Source of the DNA: Holothuria scabra | Lineage: Eukaryota; Echinodermata; Holothuroidea; Aspidochirotida; Holothuriidae | Length of the DNA: 64,000 bases | Direction: 5' to 3' | NCBI GenBank assembly: GCA_037179385.1 | Contig: CM074189.1 | Span: 25,915,648 to 25,979,647, forward strand | Part shown: positions 23,641 to 35,299 of the stretch, one piece after another | How the letters are laid out: every line of letters begins with the position of its first letter | How positions within the stretch are numbered: position 1 is the stretch's first letter | The notes under the pieces: generated by a model | The model's database searches: none | Seen by the model: the letters and a program-made list of their open reading frames with translations, nothing else | Told to the model about the DNA's origin: nothing | Position numbers and translations under genes: made by a program

Positions 23641-23999
23641 TAGATTGGCACTTAACTACCTCCTTTTAGGTAACATAAAATTGCTCTTTCAGCTGCCAAA
23701 CGAATATACAAAGCACAAAGGATGGATATTGTTCTGAAATTTAATTCTGACAAATGGTCAACAGGTTTTGAATTCATTTTAATATAATATCAGGAAAACT
23801 GTGTGGTCTTTTCACCACTAAATAAAAAAGAGATACCAAATACTGTTGTTAATTTATGTATGACCCATAGAGCTTCTAATCTTCACCCCCTATCCTACCC
23901 CACCTATATTGTGTGGCACTTGCCCATCACTTGCCCCACAGGACTTAAGAAAGGAAACAAAGGCATCCAATCAACAATTGTTCAAAACTGATTAAAACA

Positions 24000-25130
24000 G
24001 TAGTTTATCACCAATATCATACCCTCATCCTGTCTCCCTCTCCTGCGCTTTCAAACTGCAGCAAACACTCATCTCAAATATTTTGTACACCTAACTAACT
24101 AACATGAAATGGAACTTTGAGCAGCAATGCATATCACAATTCAGCTCATTTTTTCATCAATTAAATTTTAGGGAAGACTTTGTGCAAGTTTGTTAATGAT
24201 GAAACAGAAGTTTCAGTAACAAGCTAAACTATCCCTATATAAAATTGTTCGCAAATTTCTTTACCACTCCCACTGAGCTTTCCCTGAATGCCAGTGTATC
24301 TGTCTTCCCCAGTCTGTTTATGTTGCTTCACAAAAGCATTGTCAACAAGTCTGAGTGCAAAGAATTATAGGATACTTTTTTTTTTCAATTAAACCTTCTG
24401 AAGGTAAGTTTTGGCAGTTGACATAATGGCTTGTCTGGATCTTTAAGGGAAATCTGCATGAAAATGACATCTTCGGCATATAAAATTGCAATTACTTATT
24501 TTATACTGAAAAATTAATGTCAATTAAATACTTCAATGAAATGCAGATCACAATTAAGAGAATGAATCTTAAATAATGGATGTTGCTTTCACCAATTGAT
24601 ACATATCATTTTTTGAATAATAATGACATCATTTAGTTCATTGAAAAAATACACGACCTGCTGATAGCACAGCCTCTTTCATAAAACTAGAAATAAAACA
24701 TTCTTTTTACTAATGGTAAAATAAAATTTTCCAAACATGCTACTAAGGAAATTAGTTTGCTTGCATTTTTCATTGACAGAATACATCATGAAGAATTTAA
24801 ATAGTGTTACAAAATTGCAAAAATTGAAAGCTGCACTGAGAAATAATTCTTTGTGTTATGTGGTTGCTTCCTTTATTGTATGAGGAACGAGTAATTTAAG
24901 TTTAATGCCCATTGCACTAAGCAACCCCAGGTCATTGCTACATGTTAAAGGGTATTTGTTTTATAGCTATCTATGTTCCATATACACACAAACAACTTCT
25001 GGGATAGTCCGCTATATGCAAATGAATTGCATCAATATACATCAATCTGTTAGAATGGTTAAAGCTTCAGACACATGCAAGTCACTTATTAGTCTTTACC
25101 CCTAAATTGGCAGATATGCACCTCAGGGAA
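24000..25130. other. No gene recognised
   Basis: AT-rich sequence, many stops in all frames. Nothing supported. Confidence 0.45.
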
Positions 25131-25156
25131 CAAAACATATTAAGACTTTAATCCAG

Positions 25157-25251
25157 AAATACAGCAGATTATCGATATGCCCACACAGTACCGTACCATT
25201 TTGGCACTGGAGCCATGGACTTGCATATGACTTCTTGCAGAGCATTAAAAG
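25157..25251 (+). CDS. Doubtful plus-strand exon
   Basis: Acceptor GACTTTAATCCAG| and donor TTAAAAG|GTAAGT bound 95 bp open in two frames (peptides beginning KYSRLSICPH or NTADYRYAHT). The next candidate exon starts only 36 bp on and in neither matching phase. Possibly chance splice motifs. Confidence 0.2.
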
Positions 25252-25287
25252 GTAAGTTTGAGTGGTCCTAAACAAACTGTGATGTAG

Positions 25288-25496
25288 CAAGACCACTGGG
25301 AGACCAGAGGCAAGAGAAGAGGTCGCAAACTGACAAATCAATGGTGTCATGAACCATTTTTATCAGACCCTAATCCCTCTTATTTCTATGAGGATTTGAG
25401 AGAAGAGGCCATGCACCAGCTACAGGTTGGTCAGGGACCCTGGACCATGTCCAACCAATCCACCTTTTTGCCACACTTCTGGTTTGAAACCTATCA
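25288..25496 (+). CDS. Candidate plus-strand exon
   Basis: A frame open from a TAG at 25285-25287, which doubles as an acceptor (ACTGTGATGTAG|), to a consensus donor ACCTATCA|GTAAGT at 25496. It has 69 codons with very protein-like content: QDHWETRGKRRGRKL at the start, SYFYEDLREEAMHQLQ in the middle and FLPHFWFETY at the end. Trp/Tyr/Phe-rich and charged. No family recognised. A second open segment with a good acceptor and donor (25157-25251) lies 36 bp upstream but cannot join in phase through so short a gap. Confidence 0.36.
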
Positions 25497-25999
25497 GTAA
25501 GTTACTTCAGCTATCATAAAACATTTAACATCCACTTAATTAAAGCATGGTTTCTCAACACTGAGGTCAAGACCCCAACTGGGCATTGTGAAGCACTTGT
25601 CAAGGGGTGGTGACATAGTATCAAAATATTTAAAAATTTGTCACTCTCTCATCAAAATAGTTAATATCCTTTAATCAAGCAAAGTTATTGTTGGAGATGG
25701 CAGACTAACTAAACTAAGCAGGAACAAACACATTGCTTCCACGACTTTTGTGAAGTTGAATACAATCAATGCAACGCTAGAAACAGAAAGAGTGAAGGTG
25801 AACTTAAAAACCTATTTGATCAAACTGTTCACTCCAACTATGCCCTTTTCAAATTCATTTTAGGCCCTGTTTGAATGTTACAGGAAACACTTTCTTGCAA
25901 GCTTCCTGGCTCAATTGTGTGAAGCTTCCTGGCTCAATTGTGCGAAATGACCAGATTTCGTTCATTTCAGCATGAAACAGTACTTGCAATAAGCCAGAT

Positions 26000-27079
26000 G
26001 GTAATTTGTTTTGGTAGTTATGCACATGCACACATCGTCCAAATTGTCGGGATAAACAAACCAATCCCGCAGGTACAACACTTATTCCAAAATTTGAGTT
26101 TACATGAAAATTTGGAGAAATCGTTCTTTTTAATTTATCGATAACATAAGGAGGGATCTCAAGTGGGGTTTGTGCAGTGGATTGTGTCTAAATTGTCTCT
26201 TTTGTGTAAAACTTTGCATTTTAATCTACCGTTAAGTAGCACTGAGACCCCTATTTTCCTTCCAATTGGCTAGACACTTAGATGCTGTTGAATGTTTGTA
26301 CTGGTGAAAACAAGGGAACACTGTACATTACTGCTGAGCTTGGTTTGTATATATCTCACACTGTGCCCTACAATTGATATGCGGCACAAAATTACAAAAC
26401 TGGCTCAAATATGTTCAAATTTTCAAATTTTTTCATATTTTCTGACATCTCACTTTGAAACACAAATGTTAGTGTGAGACCTTTGCTACTGGTATAACAA
26501 GACTGGAAAGAACGACACAGATAGCTGTGTCCATGGTGATGGCTGTAGAGCCCCTAAAAATGCCCTAGTGGAATTGTGTTGACTTATAGCCATTTTGCTC
26601 TTTTTAGAGGCAGTCATTCGTCATCCTAAACTACAGTTTCAGTATGCATATATCAAAACTCTCAATTGGTACAGCTCTTTGATTGGCATCACATTCAAAC
26701 AATGCATCATAGCTTAAAATTACACAACATGGGCACTGATAGTGTCTTGATTACACTTTATGGACTTGTATGGCCACTGGGACAAGGCATGAAGCAATAA
26801 ACTAGGATTGTGTCTGGATAAAGATGAGTTTTAGATAAATGTTGGAGGGGCTAGAAGTAAGTAGGTTGGGAGAACTGGAACTGTTTGGGATGATGAAAGT
26901 ATGCCTTTAACAATTCCCTTCTTTAGTCTTATTTTGAGTCCTGCTAGTAAGATTTCTCCCACTGAAACCTAACAAAAGTTTAACCCAGTGCTAAAGTTTT
27001 GAATCATCACAAGTACCACCATGAACTGAACAGTATATGCCAGGAACAATTCGCTCGACTCCTAGGCACATAAAAAACA
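26000..27079. other. No gene recognised
   Basis: AT-rich sequence with only short frames lacking coding character. Nothing with convincing splice sites on either strand. Confidence 0.4.
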
Positions 27080-28330
27080 AGAGCCCAATGGGCACTGTTG
27101 TTCCTTGCTGGATATTATAAGAATGTACAGCCAATCTCCGAAATAGAGCTAAGCAAAACTCATACTCAATGTTTGTAACATCTTCACAAGGGGTATTTTA
27201 GGACTAATATTACAGGAAATCAAAGATAAAATATCTGTGGCCTTACTTACATTCAACTTTTACAATGTTTGGTGATCCTTCGAAAACACTAACTCATTTC
27301 CATATGTATTTATGCTTGTAATCAAACTTGATATTTTCACCAATAAATACACAATGTGGTTAGAGAGAGAAAAACACCCCTTGTATTTCTCTCACAATTT
27401 ATTTTTACCTGCTCTAAAATAAAACTTGCTATTACTTTAAAACGATCTACCATTTTTCCTGTTTGCTATCTCTCCATAGAAAACAGGGTTTATTCAGCAG
27501 TTAAGCAGAAAGCAAGTGATTAATGGGGTGTGATAATAGAATGAGGATTAGGTTACCCAACAGGGCACAGCAGTATTAAAGAGACATAGTGTATAATCCA
27601 TGCATTGCTTCCACTGGCAGAGAGACCAGTTTAATGCAGAGTGACCTGTGCTCAGTGAAATCTACAGATTTCAGTTATTGCCCTCTTAAAACTTTGAACG
27701 ATCCAAAATATGTGTACAACCCGAAGGAATCATTACTGAACGAACGTAAAGGCCAAATTTCTAAGGTGTTTGGGTGTGTAAGCATGCAAAACCAAGTGAG
27801 ATAAAAAAATCTATTGAACCTTTCTTTATCTAGCTTACAAGATTGTCTAAATAACATTTTCAGCAGTTGACCTCCAGTGACCTTGATGACCATTGACCTT
27901 AACCAAACACAGATTGATTTGAAATCTGTTCTTTCTACCTTAAAATACTGTGTTAAAACGTTTTTCAGTGTTTGACCCCTGGTGACCCCAGGTGACCCCT
28001 TGACCTTCACCAAACATATCCAATTTCATCCCTACACCATAACACATTCACACACCAAGTATGACATCTATCCAAGTTTCCTACCTAGAAATATCGTGTT
28101 GAGAAGGTTTTTAGTTTTTGACCTCTGGTGACCCCAGATGACCTTTGACCTCCACCAAAAACAATAGGGCACACCTTCTCCCTATGAAAAATCTACGTAC
28201 CAAATCCAAGTTCCATCCAACCTTCCCTTGTTGAGTTAGAGCGTACCGAAGCAAGTGTCACACACACACACACACACATACACAAACACACACGCCAACC
28301 TGACTACATAGGTTCCTTTGCTACCGCAAG
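27080..28330. mobile_element. Interspersed repeat with TGACCT-rich subrepeats
   Basis: Starts near AAGAGCCCAATGGGCACTGTTGTTCCTTGC and ends near GGTTCC...GCAAGGAACC, an inverted GGTTCCTTGC/GCAAGGAACC pair. Inside are three imperfect subrepeats (near 27865, 27970, 28110) of the form GTTTTTGACCTCTGGTGACCCCAG..TGACCTTTGACCT.CACC, about 110-140 bp apart, then a (CA)n run at 28258-28295. No transposase. I know such TGACCT-containing repeats from other marine invertebrates, but cannot name the family. Confidence 0.55.
28258..28295. repeat. (CA)n microsatellite
   Basis: About 38 bp of CA dinucleotides with a few T/A interruptions, within the repeat at 27080-28330. Confidence 0.9.
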
Positions 28331-28621
28331 GAACCAAAAACCAACAAGTCTGTCACATTTTCAACGACTAACACCATAACATACCGTAAACGTCTTAATG
28401 AAATCTGCAGCATTTGTCAAACGTTCAACATATGTTTCAAAATGTTCAACTTATGGTTCCAAAATATAAAAACCTTCATGCTATACCCACAATATCTTTG
28501 GCCTTTGTGTATTCCATCAAAAAATCTGGCTTCATTCCTTACTGACAGCAAAATTTCAAGGAAGCGGTCACTAACCATCATATGGACAAAGTAATTGTCT
28601 GTGTAATCACTTCCAACTTAC

Positions 28622-28668
28622 GAAGGCAAGCCTCAAATTCAGGTGAAGTTTCTCTGATCTTTTGCAAC
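28622..28668 (-). CDS. 47-bp exon, minus-strand gene
   Basis: Acceptor with a long pyrimidine tract (TTTTTTCTCTCCCTTTC...GATTCAG|) and consensus donor GCCTTC|GTAAGT. Phase 2 in (AG|G gives Arg after QLEP), 1 out; encodes LQKIRETSPEFEACL plus a split codon. The helical, charged peptide follows naturally on the previous exon. Next exon to the left was not found; a transposon-derived repeat fills 27080-28330. Confidence 0.62.
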
Positions 28669-29110
28669 CTGAATCATAATGAAAGGGAGAGAAAAAATAA
28701 TTCAAATTGAAAAAAAAAATATTTTAACATCCAAAGCCTTATCATTTTTTTGGACAAAAATTTTCAGGAAAAGAAAAGTCTGTTTTGTTGTGACATCAAC
28801 TTGATTTAGGAAAGCTTGGAGCAGCATTTAAAGAACTAATTTTCTCACACCAACCTACACTATTTGTGGTAGTCATCAGGTATTCTCAATTGACATAAAC
28901 CTTTGATTGACAGTTAAGTCAAAAAATGCAGAATACCAAAGTTCATAATATACAGCAGGTACTGTACAGAGTGTTCTAAACCAACTTGTAACTTAAACCC
29001 AGGACAGCATACATTTGGACTTGGGGTTTAGCAGTAATAAATCCCCTGACCCCTTTTTTGAGTTTTGGCAGAATTCCCAGTGGACTTCATTGGCCATCGT
29101 TCTGACTCAC

Positions 29111-29266
29111 CTTGGTTCCAGCTGGACAAGATAAGATTCTGGAAAGTTGCCACAGCTGAGGGCATCCACACATATGGCTGCTAAACCACGCATGCATCCG
29201 GCTTTTAGTTTATTGTGTACAGGACAGTCCCAACAAAAGATGCAAAGTTGAGATGGAATAAAACAG
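29111..29266 (-). CDS. 156-bp exon, minus-strand gene
   Basis: Acceptor CTTCATTAGTTCAG| and excellent donor AACCAAG|GTGAGT. Phase 2 in and out, 51 codons: starts CFIPSQLCIFCWDCPVHNK and continues GCMRGLAAICVDALSC, GNFPESYLVQLEP. Several Cys are spaced C-x2-C (CWDC). The amphipathic Leu/Ala/Val pattern suggests an alpha-helical repeat or globular domain. Family not recognised. Joined in phase to the next exon. Confidence 0.66.
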
Positions 29267-29399
29267 CTGAACTAATGAAGGAATACAGGGTTTTAATAAT
29301 TTAGTAGTAAAGTACTTTATCTTCAGTTTTTTGGGAGTATAAATTTGGTATTTATATTCGACTTATAATGACAGACCAACATAAATGTAATCTAATGAT

Positions 29400-30010
29400 G
29401 TTAAATACATAATGGGGATAAGGTGAAGGAGAAGTTTAAATAATGTGTCAAATATGGTCCAAACTTGAATTGAAATACAGCTCATATATGGTGTAATCTC
29501 CCCACCCACCCCCTCCCCCTTTAGTCACCTCTTATGACAGGTGGAATTTACCGTGGGCATGTTTTACAACTAACAAACTTTAGCCCAAAGGGGACTCCAT
29601 CGCTCAAAATAAGCGACCCCACAGACAGCCATGGTCATTGGGCACTTTCTGATGGCCATGTTGCCCTCCAGTAAATTTCCATTGAAATAATATATACTTG
29701 CAGCCATGCTACTCATTTTTGCAGTGCCCTTTTTCAAGCTTATTTTGAACCCTGGGTCTCTTGGGAGTATGGAAGCATACATTCTGATGCAGCAAATTTA
29801 AATGACTGCCCTAAGTAAAGTTAGAGAAATTGTTTATAAAAATTTATGGCAATGCCTGGGGTAACATTTTGATGTATAAATAGTTGAGAAGAATAAGATC
29901 AGACACTAATGTAGGGTGATATATGGAAAAATATAATAATAATAAGACCTCGGATTTATGGAGCACACATATCCATAGTGTTCAATGCACAATGCATTTA
30001 TCATTCACAA
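29400..30010. other. Intron of the minus-strand gene, repeat-like
   Basis: A 70-codon minus frame (29570-29782) covers a stretch with GGGTTCAAAATAAG and a CACGGTAAATTCCACCTGTC phrase that look like interspersed repeat. No phase-compatible exon was found to fill the phase gap between 30852 and 29266. Confidence 0.3.
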
Positions 30011-30039
30011 TCTGTTCATTCCAAAACTCTGTCTCAGGT

Positions 30040-30195
30040 CCCTGGGGACCATACAGACCTGACTGTCATTTTTTCACTCACGGCTTAATACTCAATATGC
30101 ATTTATTACCCTACTCCCATCACTTATGCTGAGCACCAAGCAAGAAGGCAACAGGTCCCATTTTTAAAGTCTTTGGTATGACTCATGTCTTTATG
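30040..30195 (-). repeat. SINE head/body fragment
   Basis: CTACTCCCATCACTTATGCTGAGCACC, then CCCATTTTTAAAGTCTTTGGTATGACTC, as in the SINE at 19773. The GTCTTTGGTATGACT piece is duplicated just beyond (30200). Confidence 0.55.
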
Positions 30196-30851
30196 ACTTA
30201 TGTCTTTGGTATGACTTTTTCCTAGAGGTAATGCAATATTTTAAAATTGAACTGTAGCAATAATTTCTTGTGAAAAAATAACTTAAAATTGTTAAACATG
30301 TTATGCTTCTTTTCTTTTCTTCTCTTTGTGGTCGTCCTTTTACTTTCTCATTTGCAAAAATTTTCTACTCGTACTGTACCTTGCACTGATCTTACATTAA
30401 TGAAAGTAACTGCATTCTGTTGCCATGTGACCATTTTATTCATCTGTCAAGCAGTTAAAAAGATTCCTTAATCATCGACTTATCTACTTTTCCCTTAGTC
30501 CACTCAAAGCAGAGGAGACTTACATGAAGCTTTGATTTAGGAAGGTAGGGTATTATATCAAATTATTGCTTTAGTTTTTATTTGATTTTCAAGAGGGTAG
30601 AGAGTGAACAATGCCCAACACTTTTTTTGAAACTGGTCCATCTGTACAAAAAATTTTCCCAGCATGTATTGTTATTCTAAACTATAAAACTCATTTGTCT
30701 CCAGTATGACATGGTTATTGGCTATTATTACAGAGTACCCCCAAAGTACACACAGAACAAAAAAAATATGTTACTTTCTAGCAATTTATGCTCAACAGTT
30801 TGATAATCTACAATACTGTTTAACCATCCATGAAAAGAGTTCTCCACTTAC

Positions 30852-30940
30852 TTTGGGAGGTAATTTGCATGTTGCCGTGCTGACAATGAATATTCAATGG
30901 CAGTTCCCTACATCTCACAGGCCAAATAATGCCGTCCTTG
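30852..30940 (-). CDS. 89-bp exon, minus-strand gene
   Basis: Acceptor with strong pyrimidine content (CCTTTCAGAAATTTTGCATTCAG|) and consensus donor CCAAA|GTAAGT. Phase 2 in, 1 out; 29 full codons beginning KDGIIWPVRCRELPLNIHCQ. Two other frames stop early. Joined to 31027-31072 in phase. Cys/His content could suggest metal binding but no family is recognised. An exon with phase 1 in and 2 out is still missing between here and 29266. Confidence 0.55.
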
Positions 30941-31026
30941 CTGAATGCAAAATTTCTGAAAGGATTAAAGGTTTGAGAATAATTAAGCTAACCAAGAAAT
31001 CAATTTACAATTGGCAAACCCATTAC

Positions 31027-31072
31027 CTTTGACCCAATCGCTCACCAAGAATAAATGTGCCAATCATGGCAG
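31027..31072 (-). CDS. 46-bp exon, minus-strand gene
   Basis: Acceptor TAGCTCTTGACTCAG| and donor GTCAAAG|GTAATG. Phase 1 in, 2 out, encoding AMIGTFILGERLGQ. It joins the next exon (30940) in phase, forming Ser at the junction to give GERLGQSKDGIIWPV. Small, but two consecutive phase-matched exons with good splice sites are unlikely by chance. Confidence 0.52.
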
Positions 31073-31202
31073 CTGAGTCAAGAGCTAACTTAGTCAAAGT
31101 CAAATTACGTATTTTTTTATTTACAAACTTCATAGCCCTCCCTAATCAATTTGTGACCTGAGTAAATGACCATTGCTGTCCAAGTGGGAGGGTGGAAGGC
31201 TG

Positions 31203-31474
31203 CTATTTAAACTTTGGACACTCATGCCGACTATGAAGATTTACCAATGGCTGTCCCAAGAATCTAAATTGTGATTGGTTTATATTGGGTTGGGGGAAAG
31301 GAGGGGAGGTATTTGGAAGTCCACATGAGCTGTTAATAATGTTTTTGAAAAACTTATTGTTGACTAGAGGGTATGGTTTGATATTTTGTTGTTCCTGTTC
31401 AACTGTCTTAAGCCACAAATGGTGAATCTCATCTCTAACCTTTTGCATAATGAATACTGGATGGGGTGTAAGGG
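31203..31474 (-). CDS. Candidate coding exon or fragment, minus strand
   Basis: After a pyrimidine-rich acceptor (CTTACACCCCATCCAG|, exon start about 31474) a frame of about 88 codons is open to a stop at 31203. It begins FIMQKVRDEIHHLWLK and is rich in Gln/Asn/Pro/Phe (NTSPPFPQPNINQSQF), with RHECPKFK at the end. A possible internal donor TTG|GTAAAT would shorten it. It does not join exon 31072 in phase by an obvious donor. Composition suggests coding; function unknown. Confidence 0.33.
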
Positions 31475-32395
31475 AGACAGGCCTTGAGCTTTAAATTTTC
31501 CATGTTTGCTTCAAATCACACTCCTTGGGAAATGAAGAGTGTCATTGGTGTGTTGTTTCATCAAAAATTGTGACTGATATATGTGGGTTCCAATTCTTCA
31601 TCTATATTTTGACATTTTTGTGAAATATACCTGTACTTTTAGTATGTGTTTTATTTGAGGTGTGCAAAATTCACATATCTCCAGTGATTTGAGGTGAGTA
31701 ATGGTTGTGCAATTGCACTTGCACAATTGCACTTGCACACCTCAAAATTCAAGGTGTGGGAAGAGTCTCAAGTCAGTGCATGTTACCACCCATTTTGTAA
31801 CAGCAACTGACCACAATGTAACAACTAGATCCAAAATGAAACCATTTTCTGCCTAAAATGTAACAACTATGAAAGTTAGATCAAAATGTAGCAATGTAAG
31901 GATTGCTTTAAGGCTAACGAAACGGTAGCAGAAAACTGACCGCTCTGCAGGATGTGCAGTAGTTCCTCTGATTGTTCAGAAATATGTGTAAGTCACAGAC
32001 GTAACTGCGACAAAACAAATATTATATGGTTATAACAACTGGGCTTCATTGAAAATTAGATAATCACAAGCTTGTTGATTTCACTTAATTCATTCTTGAA
32101 CGCATGGAGGTTACGTCTAACACACTCAAAATTTGGGTTGTACCTCATTGTAATTTTGTAGTAGAAATAACGATAGTGTTGAATGCCTCAAAACTGTGAA
32201 AATGCTACACTGCAAGGTGGACTAATTGCTTAGGGAAAAATATATTCAACTTAACTGTATTTCCTAGTAAGTTTTACAACATAATTTAGCTTATTAAATG
32301 TTCCACCAAGCCACAATTCTCAGACATGGCCTTGTGAATGTATTCACTCTTGAATAATCCACAACTCTGAGGACTCAGGCAAAGATGAGGCATAC

Positions 32396-32578
32396 TGTTT
32401 CATAACTGATCCAAAGTTTGGCCTGCGCCATTGATTATCCAAAACCTCCTCTGAGTGACACTCATTTCCATTTTCAGCCACTTTTCCTGTCTGATGTTCC
32501 ATGGAAGCTGAATGCTAATCTCAATGTGCCCCTCCCACAAAAAAGAATGAACTAGATAATGAAATGCATTGTAATCAG
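32396..32578 (-). CDS. Candidate exon with start codon, minus strand
   Basis: Acceptor TTTTTCATTCAG| above 32578 and donor-like GAAACA|GTATGC at 32396. Two frames are open. One has a Met at 32502 and runs MEHQTGKVAENGNECHSEEV with a very protein-like, Glu/Asn-rich composition; upstream of it the exon would be 5' UTR. The other is open from the acceptor (DYNAFHYLVHSFLWEGHIE) for 59 residues. The first would make this a first coding exon of the gene continuing at 31072 and below. Undecided. Confidence 0.38.
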
Positions 32579-33574
32579 CTGAATGAAAAACAGGGTAAAA
32601 CCAAACAAAAGACATACCAAGGAGCTTCAAAGGAGAGCAATGTTATCTAACACACCAATAACAGTGGGTTTTATCCATGAAAATTTGATCTTTTCTAGCA
32701 TTGAGTGCTACGGGTCTTAAACACTACACGCACATTAACACCAATTTTGTAGTCTACAAAATATTTTACAATTTCAAATCCTTCACTAGGAAAAGGTGTC
32801 CATCCTGCTATACTGAGCTATGTATCACATTACATACACAGTATGTATGTCTGGGTTACGGGAATTAGAAAGTATTTTTTGGATGCCACAATATTTGCAC
32901 TCGTTATGCCCCAAGAGGACGCATACGTGTAAAATATCCCCTCTTAAAGGCTTTCCTTTGTTCAAATGATCATTACACACCAAAGGTCAATAATGAACTG
33001 TTTCAGGACCAAGCTGAATTCTATGGTTTAATGGTAAAACCATACGTACAAAGTGATAGTAAATTCACAGCAAAACCATGCAAACTGTAGCAAAGGGATT
33101 CATGTAGTTGTTCCAGCATGAAAAGTACTCTCTGTTATTGTATCATATAGTAGTTGGTCATGATAACAAGGTTCTGCAGTCCCATAGTTTGATGTTCCAA
33201 AAAATGCCAATGTCCCAAAGATTAAATCTCAGCAGGAATTTGTACTTGTATTTGTATTTTTTCCTCGGGGATAGGTTTGGCTGGTTCGTTGGAGTTTTAT
33301 CTCTCAACCTTTAACCTCCTGGTTTAATATAGCGGAGCAGACTGCCTTCTTTGGGGCACTGGATTGTTTCCCTGCAGTAGAGATGCGTACATTTACATCC
33401 AGAAATCAGGGAGGTTTTACACAGTAAGGAGAGAGGTTTTTTTTAGAATTTTACACAACTTAATGAAGGAAAAACTTTCTTGAACCAGGGAGGTTTTTGG
33501 GTTGTCATACTTGCTAGTTAGAATGGACAAAAATCCTTGAATTTTCAGGGAGAGTTGGTACCTCTGCTACCAAA

Positions 33575-33685
33575 TAGCTAATACAGAGCATCATGCAAAA
33601 TGGCAGTAGGTCTACATTTTCTTATCTTTGGTATAACTCGGTGTTGGAATTGAAATCAAACCTGGTGTAGGCCAGGTGTAGGTGT
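33575..33685 (-). repeat. SINE fragment
   Basis: CAGAGCATCATGCAAAATGGCAGTAGG then TCTTTGGTATAACTCG, as in the SINE body; head diverged. Confidence 0.45.
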
Positions 33686-33790
33686 AGACCCTGGTGATAT
33701 CAAACCCAGGAACAATAAACATGTTGTAACATTAACTACACAATTCATGTTAAAGTGAACCATCTTGAATGTGAAAATGTGTGATTTTAC

Positions 33791-33925
33791 TCTTCTATAA
33801 CAAAAGGGACTTCGACTTGAGCAAAGTCTCTGAGGGGGTAGAGAACGGTAGATGTTGTGCAGGAGATCTGTCAAATGAACTAAATGAGGTGTTATGTCAG
33901 GTTGTGGAAGTAGCTCACTTACTTC
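33791..33925 (-). CDS. Probable exon of an unidentified minus-strand gene
   Basis: 135 bp, phase 0 in and out. Very strong acceptor (long T tract, TTTCTTTCAG|GAAG) and a fair donor AGAAGA|GTAAAA. Encodes 45 residues beginning EVSELLPQPDITPHLVHL and continuing DLLHNIYRSLPPQRLC. The other two frames hit stops at once, so the open frame is not trivial. Leu-rich helical character; no family recognised. Frame continues open past the donor into intron-like sequence. Confidence 0.5.
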
Positions 33926-34257
33926 CTGAAAGAAAAAAAAACAAAACAAGAAAATTATGTATTAGAATATGAGCATGACAGGTTTAACCACCCTACTACA
34001 GTATTTTTAGCCTTACTTAGAAATAATGCTCAAATTCTGTTGGTACATTGCAGTCAGCTTAGGATCCCTTGCCTTGAAATAAACTCATGGTGATGGATAA
34101 TGTAATTATTTTAGGTAATTTACTCAGGGTTGTTCTGTTCTTTTATGGTTACTTAAAGAACAAATTTAATTACATCATCCAAGTTTGAACATCATTTTAA
34201 AAGAGAAATAAATATTGTGTTTAACAAACCATCACATAGTGACACAAATGGAATCAC

Positions 34258-34311
34258 CTGCAGCCATCAACATTCTTTCCATGACGAAATGAAATAAATT
34301 TCTCTTAACTT
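34258..34311 (-). CDS. Tentative exon, minus-strand gene
   Basis: 54 bp; acceptor ATATCTTTTTAAG| and donor GCTGCAG|GTGATT. The only open frame (phase 1 in, 1 out) gives VKRNLFHFVMERMLMAA, amphipathic-helix-like. Not phase-joined to the next exon found, so it stands alone as a weak call. Confidence 0.3.
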
Positions 34312-34570
34312 CTTAAAAAGATATGATCTGTACTTTACAACTTTTGCAAAAGAAAACTGTTTGCCCAAGGGGGTGTAAGCCATCAGCCAAAACCTAAATC
34401 TAGCATCATATTATCTCCAGTATGTTACACATCCATTTGTAGTCATTCTAAGGGGGTTATAGACCTTCTGCAAAGATGACACAGTGACGTCATTCTCGGG
34501 GCCAAAATGATGGAACACATTGTCGCACGCATAAGAATTCACCCTTCACATGCAGCAGATTATGTGCATA

Positions 34571-34722
34571 TAGACCTATTTCCAAATAGCAATTACAATG
34601 AATTGTGGGATAAAGTTTGTGCACGTCAATCTTCACCACAGTAAAATGCCATTGACAAAAATGACAAACACCAAAATTCTATCCCACAATCCTTTTGTAA
34701 TTGCTATTTGAAAATAGGTCTA
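34571..34722. repeat. 152-bp palindromic MITE, copy 1
   Basis: Starts TAGACCTATTTCCAAATAGC and ends with the inverted complement GCTATTTGAAAATAGGTCTA. Strongly similar over its whole length to 57603-57755, which fixes both ends. No coding capacity. Lies in otherwise featureless sequence. Confidence 0.82.
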
Positions 34723-35299
34723 TTGACAAATCAGCTGTCGGCATTTGTTGATGTTTGTTTGTTTCTTCCAAAGGAGGGCAAACTTTTTGCTCTGTGACAT
34801 CTTATGCATAAGGTTTACTATTACTTAAAGAAAATGGTTTTGTCGCATGATTTTTAGGAGTCATTAATAACACAGGGTAGACTATTAAACTAATTCAAAC
34901 TGGGGAGACTGAATTGTCCATTTCAATGCTAAGCCTACTGTGGACTGTAGAATATGCTCACATTATTCATAGTGCAGGCTTCCCCAAATAGCGGAGCGCG
35001 CGCCACAAGTGGCGTGTCACGTGGTTTGGAGTGGCGCAAACACTTACTGCGAGAATATTGAAAATTTTAACTTTTCATAACTTTTTTGACATGGATTGCT
35101 CTATCACAGAAATAGGTAATGTAAATAAATCTAATACATTCCAAAGCCTGAAGTCCCATACCGACAAGGATATAATAACGTCCTATTTGTTCCAACAAAA
35201 AATTAAAATCATCGTAACTGTTTACATTCATTAGAGTCAGTGCTTTGTAGGTTCACTGTTACCTGTGAATCCACAGAAACTGTAAAAATTGTGAAAAAT
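34723..35299. other. No gene recognised
   Basis: AT-rich sequence with a short GC-rich palindromic stretch near 34990-35020 (GCGGAGCGCGCGCCACAAGTGGCG). No exon with convincing splice sites. Confidence 0.4.

Noticed and set aside
27675..28013. 112-codon minus frame
   Set aside because: Spans the TGACCT-rich subrepeats (VKVKGSPGVTRG, VIKVTGGQ are translated repeats).
29570..29782. 70-codon minus frame as the missing exon between 30852 and 29266
   Set aside because: Contains repeat-like phrases and lacks an acceptor and donor giving phase 1 in and phase 2 out.
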